NCBI GenBank assembly: GCA_032052615.1
Contig: DAMBWF010000001.1
Coordinates: forward strand, 186,001-250,000
Source of the DNA: Pseudomonas_T sp032052615
Lineage (GTDB): Bacteria; Pseudomonadota; Gammaproteobacteria; Pseudomonadales; Pseudomonadaceae
Length of the DNA stretch: 64,000 bases
Direction: 5' to 3'
The notes below the pieces were generated by a model. The model was not told the origin of the DNA, did not search any database, and saw nothing but the letters and a program-made list of their open reading frames with translations. Positions within the stretch are counted from its first letter, which is position 1, and each line of letters begins with the position of its first letter. Shown here piece after piece: positions 50,463-59,124 of the stretch. Position numbers and translations under genes: made by a program.

Positions 50463-52055
50463 TCAGCGGGCCTCGCTTTCGCTGGCCACGGCAGGCGCGG
50501 CGGAGGCCGGGGCTTCCGCCGGTGGCGTCTCAAGGCTCTGGTCCTGCAAGGGGCTGCGCCGTTCGCGGGCCCATTGCAGGGCGATCAGCAGCAGGGTCGG
50601 CAGGCCGAGCACCGCGGTGAAGGCGAAGAAGCGCTCGTAGCCGAGTTTCTCGACGATCGCCCCGGAGTAGCCGCCGATCAGCCGGGGTAGCAGCAGCATG
50701 ATCGAGCTGAGCAGGGCGTACTGGGTCGCCGAGAACTTCAGGTTGGTCAGGCTCGATAGGTAGGCGACGAACGCCGCGGTGGCCAACCCGGCGCTGAAGT
50801 TGTCGCAGGAAATGGTCAGGATGAGCATGTTCAGGTGCGGCCCCATGTCCGCCAGCACCGCGTACATCAGGTTGGTGGTGGCCGAGGCGACGCCGCCGAC
50901 GAACAGGATCGGCAGGATGCCGAAACGCACGATCAAGACCCCGCCCAGGCCCGCTCCCACCAGGGTCATGATCAGGCCGAAGACCTTGCTGACACTGGCG
51001 ATCTGGTCCTTGGTGAAGCCCAGGTCGATATAGAACACGTTGGCCATCACGCCCATCACCGTGTCCGACATGCGATAGGTGGCGATCAACCCGAGCATCA
51101 GCAGGGCATGCCAGCGGTAGCGCCGTATGAAGTCGTTGACCGGGGTGAGCACCGGGGCCAGGCTGCGACGGCCCAGGCTCGACAGGCAGAAGCCGGTGAG
51201 GATGGCATAGAGCAGCGCCCGCAGGAACGCGCGATCCTCGGTGATGAGGATCGACGGGTCGTTGCCCTCGAATAGCGCGGCGTGGAAATCGGTGTTGTAG
51301 AGCTGGGTGAACAACGCCGGCACCGAGACCAGCAGCACGATCAGCACGAACACCGACATCATTTGCCGCCACAGGCCGAAGCGCGCCGCCGCCCGCTGGG
51401 TGCGCAACGGCACCGGCGGCTCGCGCATCAACAGGCAGGTGATCAGCGCCGGCACCATCATCAGCGCGAAGATCAGGTAGGTACTGGCCCAGGCGCCGTG
51501 CTTGTAGTGGTGGTCGGTGGAGCCGAACCACTCGGCGAAGTACAGCGCTCCGGCGGTGGCCAGCAACGCGGCGACCCGATAACCGGTCATGTAGCTGGCG
51601 GCGAGGGCGGCCTGGCGGCTGTCGTCGACGATCTCCAGGCGGTAGGCGTCCACCGCGATGTCCTGGGTCGCCGAGGCGAAGGCCACCACCACGGCGATGG
51701 CGATCAGCCAGGACAAGTGCTGCTGGGGGTCGCACAAGGCCATGCCGATCAGGCCGAGCCCCACGAGGATTTGCGACAGGGCCAGCCAGGAACGGCGGCG
51801 CCCCAGTTTGCCCAGCAACGGCAGGCGCCACTGGTCGAGCAGCGGCGACCACACCCACTTGAAGGCGTAGGCGAGGCCGATCAGGCTGGCATAGCCGATC
51901 GCCTGGTGCGACACACCGGCTTCCCGTAGCCACACCGACAAGGTGGAGAACACCAGCATATAGGGCAGGCCGGCGGCGAACCCCAGCAGCAGCATGACCA
52001 GCGTGGCGGGGCTGGCGTAGGCGGCCAGGGCGGCGCGCCAGGTACGATGAGGCAT
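50463..52055 (-). CDS. ampG: AmpG-type muropeptide permease (MFS)
   Basis: A 530-residue major facilitator protein with 12 or more membrane helices. Family features: LLGFAAGLPYMLVFSTLSVWLREAGVS at the N-terminus, AYAFKWVWSPLLDQ, QDIAVDAYRLE, ATYRMSDTVMGVMANVFYIDLGF and the FSATQYALLSS segment. AmpG imports GlcNAc-anhydroMurNAc peptides for murein recycling and thereby feeds AmpR signalling and beta-lactamase induction. The last 25 residues are Ala/Pro/Glu-rich. I start at ATG 52055 rather than the GTG eight codons upstream; neither has a strong ribosome binding site. Confidence 0.9.
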   Translation of the reverse strand: MPHRTWRAALAAYASPATLVMLLLGFAAGLPYMLVFSTLSVWLREAGVSHQAIGYASLIGLAYAFKWVWSPLLDQWRLPLLGKLGRRRSWLALSQILVGLGLIGMALCDPQQHLSWLIAIAVVVAFASATQDIAVDAYRLEIVDDSRQAALAASYMTGYRVAALLATAGALYFAEWFGSTDHHYKHGAWASTYLIFALMMVPALITCLLMREPPVPLRTQRAAARFGLWRQMMSVFVLIVLLVSVPALFTQLYNTDFHAALFEGNDPSILITEDRAFLRALLYAILTGFCLSSLGRRSLAPVLTPVNDFIRRYRWHALLMLGLIATYRMSDTVMGVMANVFYIDLGFTKDQIASVSKVFGLIMTLVGAGLGGVLIVRFGILPILFVGGVASATTNLMYAVLADMGPHLNMLILTISCDNFSAGLATAAFVAYLSSLTNLKFSATQYALLSSIMLLLPRLIGGYSGAIVEKLGYERFFAFTAVLGLPTLLLIALQWARERRSPLQDQSLETPPAEAPASAAPAVASESEAR

Positions 52056-52099
52056 GGGGCGTGGGATTCCGGGTAACACGGGTCTACGAAGCGCGCACT

Positions 52100-52468
52100 C
52101 TAACCGCTGGGCGGCATGGGATGCCAGCCGTGGCGACGCATGTCCACCCGATCGTTTCGAAGGGTTACGCCTTCGGCCCGCAGGCGTGCCCGTTGTTCCG
52201 TTCCGGACGGGGTTCCCGCCGCAAGGCTCATGCGTCCGCCCGCGCCGACCACCCGGTGCCAGGGCAGGGCGGTGCCGTCCGGCAACTGGCCGAGCACGCG
52301 CCCGACCCAGCGGGCGGCGCGTCCAAGCCCCGCCAGGTCGGCGAGCTGGCCATAGCTGACGACCCGACCCGGCGGCACCTGGGCCAGAGTCAGGTACAGG
52401 GCCTCGCGGCGGGCCGCCGGGCTGTCCGGGGAGAAAGCCGGCGGGTCCTGTGGATCCATCGTGGGCAT
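52100..52468 (-). CDS. Alkyltransferase-like (ATL) protein, MGMT DNA-binding fold
   Basis: A 122-residue protein with the C-terminal domain fold of O6-alkylguanine-DNA alkyltransferase: VPPGRVVSYGQLADLAG (the HTH region), GRAARWVGRVL with the arginine finger, and PWHRVV in place of the PCHRV active site. The acceptor Cys is Trp, so it cannot repair by itself; ATL proteins bind O6-alkylguanine and hand lesions to nucleotide excision repair. Two close ATG codons (52468 and 52459) are possible starts. Divergent from the DUF481 gene by 195 bases. Confidence 0.9.
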   Translation of the reverse strand: MPTMDPQDPPAFSPDSPAARREALYLTLAQVPPGRVVSYGQLADLAGLGRAARWVGRVLGQLPDGTALPWHRVVGAGGRMSLAAGTPSGTEQRARLRAEGVTLRNDRVDMRRHGWHPMPPSG

Positions 52469-52663
52469 GGGCGCTCCGGGCCGAGGGGGTTGCCGCGCGA
52501 TCCTAGCGAGCCGGGGACGCGGCGTCGCCCGGAAAATCCATCGGGCGAGCGCGGCGGTGGCTTGGGAACCGATTCCCGCTCCCGACGGTCAGTCTGTCGT
52601 TGCTCTGGCGCCGGGCTTGCGGATAATGCCCGGTTTTTCGCGAACCCTGGGGCGTAAGCGCTT

Positions 52664-53677
52664 ATGTTGTCCAGAACCCTTGTGTGCCTTTCCCTCGCAT
52701 CCCTTTCCACGCCGTTGCTCGCCGACACTGTCTGGATGAAGAACGGCGATCGCCTGACCGGCACCATCAAGGTCTTCGATGGCGGCAAGCTGTCGCTGCA
52801 GACGGAATACGGCGGGTCGATCCAGCTCGACTGGAAGAAGGTCGCCACCCTGGAAACCACCCATGACCTGTTGGTCCGCCAGGAAGGCCAGAAGAACCTG
52901 GACGGCGTGCTGGTCAAGTCCCTCAAGCCCGCCGAGGCCGGCGCGGTGGTGATCGCTGACGGCGAGACGCCCAGGACCGTCGAACTGGCCAGCATCGAGC
53001 AAATGCTCAAGCCCAAGCCGCTGATCCAGGACCTGACCTGGAAGGGCAACATCGACGTGTCCTTGGACTACAAGCGCGCCGAGAAGGACACCGACGACTA
53101 CGATGTCGACTTCAAGACCTCCGCGCGCCATGGTCTGTGGCGGCACAATGCCAAGGGCGAGTACAACCGGGAGTTCCAGGACGACGAGAAGACCACCGAC
53201 AACTGGAGCGCCGAGTACGCCCTGGACCGCTTCCTCGACGAGCACTGGTTCTGGCAGGGACGCGCGGAATACAAGCGCGACAAGCTCGAGGAGTTGCGTC
53301 GCCAGCGCACCCTGGGTACCGGCCCTGGCTACCAGTTCTGGGATAACGAACTGGGCGCCTTCTCCGTGGCCACGCTGCTCAACCGCACCGACCACGAGTA
53401 CGACACCGGGGAAAAGGAGAACTTCTACGCCCTGGGCATGAAGTGGGACTACAACCGCTACCTGATCGGCAAGGCGTTCGAGCTGTTCAGCAACGGTGAG
53501 CTCGGCAAGCCCCTGGGCAGCGTGGCCGACTACACCCTGGATGCGGAAGTCGGCCTGCGCTACAAGGTCACGGACTGGGCCTCCCTGAACATGAAGGCCG
53601 AGAAGGACTTGGTCAGCGGGGCAGAGGGCGAACTGGACGAGACCCGCTACACCGTCGGCTTCGGCGTCGGCTGGTGA
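52664..53677 (+). CDS. DUF481 outer-membrane protein
   Basis: A 337-residue exported protein: signal peptide (residues 1-20, cleavage after PLLA), an N-terminal beta domain with DTVWMKNGDRLTGTIKVFDGGKL (a repeat-like LTG motif also seen at DGVLVKSL), and a C-terminal DUF481 region of alternating aromatic strands (about 105-337) ending in the Trp typical of outer-membrane barrels (YTVGFGVGW). No enzymatic function is known to me; the family includes salt- or stress-induced proteins. Stand-alone gene. Confidence 0.85.
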   Translation: MLSRTLVCLSLASLSTPLLADTVWMKNGDRLTGTIKVFDGGKLSLQTEYGGSIQLDWKKVATLETTHDLLVRQEGQKNLDGVLVKSLKPAEAGAVVIADGETPRTVELASIEQMLKPKPLIQDLTWKGNIDVSLDYKRAEKDTDDYDVDFKTSARHGLWRHNAKGEYNREFQDDEKTTDNWSAEYALDRFLDEHWFWQGRAEYKRDKLEELRRQRTLGTGPGYQFWDNELGAFSVATLLNRTDHEYDTGEKENFYALGMKWDYNRYLIGKAFELFSNGELGKPLGSVADYTLDAEVGLRYKVTDWASLNMKAEKDLVSGAEGELDETRYTVGFGVGW

Positions 53678-53715
53678 CGACAGGGCGCGGCTCGACGCCG
53701 CGCCTTTCCCGCTAT

Positions 53716-53740
53716 GGCGCTCCGCCGCCGGCGGAGCGCC
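53716..53740. repeat. 11-bp inverted repeat between convergent genes
   Basis: GGCGCTCCGCC (53716-53726), loop GCC, GGCGGAGCGCC (53730-53740), between the DUF481 and SDR stop codons. It has no T-run, so it may be a terminator of mixed type or an mRNA 3' end stabiliser. Confidence 0.6.
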
Positions 53741-53776
53741 AATCCCATCGCCCAAGTCGTGAGCGACGCGCGATGC

Positions 53777-54535
53777 TTACAGCCGCAGGCCGCCGTCGAG
53801 TTCGAGGATGCGCCCGGTGTAATAGTCGTTCTCGAAGATGTAGGCGACCGAGTGGGCGATTTCCACCGGCTTGCCCATGCGCCGCAGGGGAATGCCGGCG
53901 GTCATTTTCTCCAGCGCCTCGGGCTTCATCCCGGCGGTCATTTCGGTCTCGATGAAGCCGGGCGCCACGCCCGCCACCCGGATGCCGTAGCGCGCCAGCT
54001 CCTTGGCCCACACCACGGTATCGGCGGCCACCCCGGCCTTGGCGGCGGAATAATTGGCCTGGCCCATGTTGCCCGCGCGGGAGATCGAGGAAATGTTGAC
54101 GATGGCGCCCGCGCTCTTCAGTTCGATCATCTTCGCCGCCACTTCGCGGGTGCAGAGGAAGACACCGGTCAGGTTGACGTCGATCACGGCCTGCCACTGG
54201 GCCAGGCTCAGGGTGCTCAGTTGGCCGTCCTTGACCTTGACGGTGAGGCCGTCGCGCAGGATGCCGGCATTGTTCACCAGGCCGTGGAGCGCGCCGAAGT
54301 CCTCGGCCACCTGGGCGACCATGCGCGTCACCTGCTCTTCGCTGGCCACGTTGCAGAGGTAGGCGCGCGCTTCGCCACCGGCCGCCTCGCAGGCCGCCAC
54401 GGCTTCGTCGAGCTTCTCCTGGTTGAGGTCCACCAGCGCCAGGCGCGCGCCCTTGGCGGCCAGGTATTCGCCCATGGCCCGGCCGAGCCCCTGGCCGCCG
54501 CCGGTGACGATGATCACTTTGTCCTTGAGTTGCAT
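53777..54535 (-). CDS. SDR family oxidoreductase (FabG-like)
   Basis: A 252-residue short-chain dehydrogenase/reductase. NAD(P)-binding GGGQGLGRAMGEYL (residues about 11-24), LVNNAGI, the catalytic triad Ser in NISSISRAGN, Tyr and Lys in YSAAK, and the C-terminal GRILELDGGLRL are all present. The sequence resembles 3-oxoacyl-ACP reductases; the substrate is not certain. ATG 54535 has GGAGG upstream. It is divergent from the HugZ-like gene with about 100 bases between. Confidence 0.9.
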   Translation of the reverse strand: MQLKDKVIIVTGGGQGLGRAMGEYLAAKGARLALVDLNQEKLDEAVAACEAAGGEARAYLCNVASEEQVTRMVAQVAEDFGALHGLVNNAGILRDGLTVKVKDGQLSTLSLAQWQAVIDVNLTGVFLCTREVAAKMIELKSAGAIVNISSISRAGNMGQANYSAAKAGVAADTVVWAKELARYGIRVAGVAPGFIETEMTAGMKPEALEKMTAGIPLRRMGKPVEIAHSVAYIFENDYYTGRILELDGGLRL

Positions 54536-54638
54536 GGCAACCTCCTCGAATCGATGTGCTGGGTCCCCGCCCACGCGGCAACCCGTTATGCTGGTCGCCT
54601 TTTTCCGTTGCGTCCGGATCGTCGCGAGGAGTCTGAAG

Positions 54639-55361
54639 GTGAGCGAAAAAGCGGCTCAGAATGCCCGAGAAATGCTACTCAAGGAATACCAGGGGGTGCT
54701 TTCCACCCACTCCAAGGCCATGCCCGGCTTCCCCTTCGGTTCGGTGGTGCCGTACTGCCTGGACGGCGAGGGCCGGCCCTTGATCCTCATCAGCCGCATC
54801 GCCCAGCACACCCACAACCTGCAGAAGGACGGCAAGTGCTCGCTGCTGGTGGGCGAGCGCGGCGCGGCGGATGTGCAGGCCGCCGGGCGCCTGACCGTGC
54901 TGGCCGAGGCGCGCCCGCTGCGGGACGACGCGCGGATCGCCGAGGCGGCGGCGCAGTACTACCGCTATTTCCCCCAGGCCGTCGACTACCACCGCACCCA
55001 CGATTTCGATTTCTGGGCCCTGGAGCCGGTGCGCAGCCGCTACATTGGTGGTTTCGGGGAGATTCACTGGATCAACGCGTTGACCCTGGCCAACCCGTTC
55101 TACGGCGAGGCGGGGGCGGGCATGCTGGCCCACATGAACGCCGATCACGCGGCGGCGATCGCCCACTACGTCGCCTTGGCCGGCCTGCCCCAGATATCGC
55201 CGGCGGAGATGGTCGGCATCGACAGCGAAGGCTTCCACCTGCGGATCGGCCAGGCGCTGCACTGGTTGCCGTTCCCCCAGCCGTGCGCCAACCCCGGGGC
55301 GGCGCGACAGGCGCTGGTGGCACTCGCCCGCGCGACGCAATGGCCCGCCCGGGAAGGCTGA
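54639..55361 (+). CDS. HugZ-like FMN-binding-fold protein (pyridoxamine oxidase related, DUF2470)
   Basis: A 240-residue protein. The first 150 residues form the split-barrel fold of pyridoxamine 5'-phosphate oxidases (GFPFGSVVPYCLDGEGRPLILISRIAQHTHNL), followed by a DUF2470 domain (MLAHMNADHAAAIAHYVAL). This arrangement is found in the HugZ/HutZ haem-degradation family, but I cannot assign haem use from sequence alone. GTG 54639 is the start, eight bases after GAGGAG. Confidence 0.8.
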   Translation: MSEKAAQNAREMLLKEYQGVLSTHSKAMPGFPFGSVVPYCLDGEGRPLILISRIAQHTHNLQKDGKCSLLVGERGAADVQAAGRLTVLAEARPLRDDARIAEAAAQYYRYFPQAVDYHRTHDFDFWALEPVRSRYIGGFGEIHWINALTLANPFYGEAGAGMLAHMNADHAAAIAHYVALAGLPQISPAEMVGIDSEGFHLRIGQALHWLPFPQPCANPGAARQALVALARATQWPAREG

Positions 55362-55516
55362 CGCATATCCTGTAACATTGCCGGGAACCGCGCGCAGCCC
55401 GCGGCGCGACGGGCTTGGCGGCCCCCGGTCCGCTCGGTGACGTTCGCCAGACTTGAATTCAGGCGCGCCGCCGGGCATCTAAGCACGACCGGAAGCGGTT
55501 CTTCCGAGGAGTTTTC

Positions 55517-55966
55517 ATGCGTGTGTTCGTCGCGGTATTCCTGCTCTTCCCGATTCTCGAACTGGCGGTGCTGATCAAGGTCGGCGCCGCCATCGGGGTC
55601 TTCCCCACCCTGGCATTGCTGCTGCTTTCCGCGATCCTGGGCAGCCTGTTGCTGCGAATCGTCGGGGTGTCCACCGCCTGGAACGCCCGCGAGCGCCTGA
55701 TGCGCGGCGAGCGGCCCGAGGGGGCGATGCTCGAGGGCTTGATGATGGCCCTGGGCGGCGGCCTGCTGATCCTGCCCGGCTTCATCAGCGACATCGTCGG
55801 CCTGCTCTGCGTGCTGCCCTTCACCCGCCGCCTGCTGCTGCGCGTGCTGCTCGGTCGCCTGGAGGCCCGGATGACCGGTGGCCGGACGTTCCAGGGCGAA
55901 GCCTCGCCACGTCCCGAAGACACCCGGCCGCGCATCATCGAGGGCGAATACCGCCGCCACGACTGA
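55517..55966 (+). CDS. fxsA: FxsA family membrane protein
   Basis: A 149-residue inner-membrane protein with three hydrophobic segments (about residues 3-22, 27-48, 78-105) and a polar C-terminal tail (ending in RPRIIEGEYRRHD). FxsA of E. coli suppresses exclusion of phage T7 by the F plasmid when overproduced; its normal role is unclear. It lies directly upstream of groES, the same neighbourhood as in E. coli and other pseudomonads. Preceded by GAGGAG. Confidence 0.92.
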   Translation: MRVFVAVFLLFPILELAVLIKVGAAIGVFPTLALLLLSAILGSLLLRIVGVSTAWNARERLMRGERPEGAMLEGLMMALGGGLLILPGFISDIVGLLCVLPFTRRLLLRVLLGRLEARMTGGRTFQGEASPRPEDTRPRIIEGEYRRHD

Positions 55967-56039
55967 TCGCCCGGTCGCCCTCGCCGCCGTCCATCGCCCC
56001 AGGGCGGCGAAGGCGGGCGAAAAATTTTTACGCCCCGCC

Positions 56040-56067
56040 CTTGAAATGATTCCCGACGCCCCTATGT
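56040..56067 (+). promoter_or_regulatory. Heat-shock (sigma-32) promoter of groESL
   Basis: CTTGAAA (56040-56046) and CCCCTATGT (56059-56067) with 12 bases between match the sigma-32 pattern. A start near 56073 gives a leader of about 140 bases. Confidence 0.8.
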
Positions 56068-56087
56068 AAGCGGTCACCGAAAGGTCG

Positions 56088-56179
56088 CTGTCGTGCGCGA
56101 CAGTCCGTCTTCCGCGGTCCGCTCAGCGGGCCGCACCCGGCACCGCCGGATTTTGCTAACCCGCCGGTTCCCGAACCGG
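56088..56179 (+). promoter_or_regulatory. Two hairpins in the groES leader
   Basis: CTGTCG-tgcg-CGACAG (56088-56103) and CCGGTTC-cc-GAACCGG (56164-56179) lie in the untranslated leader; the second is 20 bases ahead of the ribosome binding site GGGAGAG. A role in RNA stability or translation is possible but unproven. Confidence 0.5.
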
Positions 56180-56211
56180 CCGCTGAAATCACTAATTGGG
56201 AGAGATCGACA

Positions 56212-56505
56212 ATGAAGCTTCGTCCTCTGCATGACCGCGTCGTGATCCGTCGCAGCGAAGAAGAAACCAAGACCGCGGGCGGCATCGTGCTGCCGGGTTC
56301 CGCTGCCGAGAAACCGAATCGTGGCGAAGTCGTCGCGGTAGGCACCGGTCGCGTGCTGGACAACGGCGAAGTCCGTCCGCTGGCCGTCAAGGTCGGCGAC
56401 AAAGTGGTGTTCGGCCCGTATTCCGGCAGCAACACCGTGAAGGTCGATGGCGAAGACCTGCTGGTGATGGGCGAGAGCGAAATCCTCGCTGTCATCGAAG
56501 CCTGA
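56212..56505 (+). CDS. groES: Co-chaperonin GroES
   Basis: A 97-residue GroES: starts MKLRPLHDRVVIRRSEEETK, has the mobile loop region KTAGGIVLPGSA that binds GroEL and the segment GDKVVFGPYSG. It caps the GroEL ring during ATP-driven folding. Preceded by GGGAGAG and a heat-shock promoter; 46 bases before groEL. Confidence 0.99.
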   Translation: MKLRPLHDRVVIRRSEEETKTAGGIVLPGSAAEKPNRGEVVAVGTGRVLDNGEVRPLAVKVGDKVVFGPYSGSNTVKVDGEDLLVMGESEILAVIEA

Positions 56506-56551
56506 TCCCGCGAATCTCCGTACCCCTATTCAGAATCGAGGAACAATCACA

Positions 56552-58192
<1,641 letters not shown>

Positions 58193-58210
58193 GTCGCTCC
58201 ACCCGCGTCA

Positions 58211-58241
58211 TGAAAAGCCCCGCCTCGCGCGGGGCTTTTCA
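58211..58241. terminator. Terminator 1 after groEL
   Basis: TGAAAAGCCCCGC (58211-58223), loop of five, GCGGGGCTTTTCA (58229-58241): 13-bp perfect stem with terminal T-run. Confidence 0.9.
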
Positions 58242-58310
58242 TTTCCAGTGCGAGACCCGGCCGCCTCCGAATGCTCACTGTGCGCATGCGTGCGCGACCG
58301 GAGCGGGTGG

Positions 58311-58346
58311 CATGAAAAAGCCCCGCACAAGCGGGGCTTTTTCATG
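58311..58346. terminator. Terminator 2 between groEL and the PAP2 gene
   Basis: CATGAAAAAGCCCCGC (58311-58326), loop ACAA, GCGGGGCTTTTTCATG (58331-58346): a 16-bp perfect stem, symmetric, serving groEL and the minus-strand gene that ends at 58377. Confidence 0.9.
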
Positions 58347-58376
58347 GGCGTTTCTCGATGCCTGCTTCGGTCATCC

Positions 58377-59114
58377 TCACTCGACCGGAGCGAGGGCGGC
58401 GGCGATAGGCTTGGCGCGGGGGCTCGCCGGCGCGGCGCGGTAGAGCAGGGCTCGATACAGGCCAAGGCAGATCAGCCAGTCGAAGATCGCGGTCCACAGG
58501 TTATGGGAGAGAAAGTGCGCGCCCTGCATCATGCGTGCGCCGGACAGTATGCAGCCCAGCAGCAGCGCGCCGGCAAAAGCGAGACGCGCCACGCGCGGGC
58601 GCCGGTCGCGCCAGATGAAGTACAACGCGAACAGGGCGAAGCCGCTGCTGGCGTGGCCGCCGGGCCAGCAGCGGCCCGGCTTGTCGGTGGCGGGTCGGGG
58701 GGACAGCAGCGCGCTATAGGTCTCGGTGCCGCCATAGCGGCTCAAGCTCCAAGGGCATTGCACGCCGGTGAGGGTCTTCAACGGCGGCACGATGGCGGTG
58801 GACAGGCCCATCGCCAGTACCAAATAGCCCAGTGGGCGCCGCAGGTGGGCCCAGGCGGGGCGCAACAGGCTCAGCGCCAGGCCCAGCAGGGCCAGCACAC
58901 CGAGGAGGATGACCGCCTGTTTGACGCGATCATGGAAAACGTTCTCCAGCAAGGCGCTGTGCCGGCCGACGAAGCCGCCGGTCCCGGGCTGGTAGAAATA
59001 GTCGGCCAAGGCGAAGTCCAGGCGGGTCGGCTCGACGATCAGTAACAGCGCGGCCAGGCCCAGAGGCAGGCCGAAGGCCCAACCCAGGGGAAGCGGACGG
59101 GAAACGGTGGGCAT
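58377..59114 (-). CDS. PAP2-superfamily phosphatase (envelope lipid phosphatase, variant active site)
   Basis: A 245-residue protein with five or six membrane helices and the PAP2 motifs in modified form: KTLTGVQCPWSL for KX6RP, PGGHASSGF for PSGH, and ARMMQGAHFLSH for SRX5HX3D. The His residues that act as nucleophile and acid are kept, while the Arg of motif 1 and the Asp of motif 3 are Cys and His. This CPW-type subfamily is common in proteobacterial envelope-modification loci; the substrate (lipid A phosphate, undecaprenyl or phosphatidylglycerol phosphate) is unknown. It starts ten bases after the sulfatase-like gene and so forms an operon with it. Confidence 0.82.
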   Translation of the reverse strand: MPTVSRPLPLGWAFGLPLGLAALLLIVEPTRLDFALADYFYQPGTGGFVGRHSALLENVFHDRVKQAVILLGVLALLGLALSLLRPAWAHLRRPLGYLVLAMGLSTAIVPPLKTLTGVQCPWSLSRYGGTETYSALLSPRPATDKPGRCWPGGHASSGFALFALYFIWRDRRPRVARLAFAGALLLGCILSGARMMQGAHFLSHNLWTAIFDWLICLGLYRALLYRAAPASPRAKPIAAALAPVE

Positions 59115-59124
59115 GGTGGGCTCC

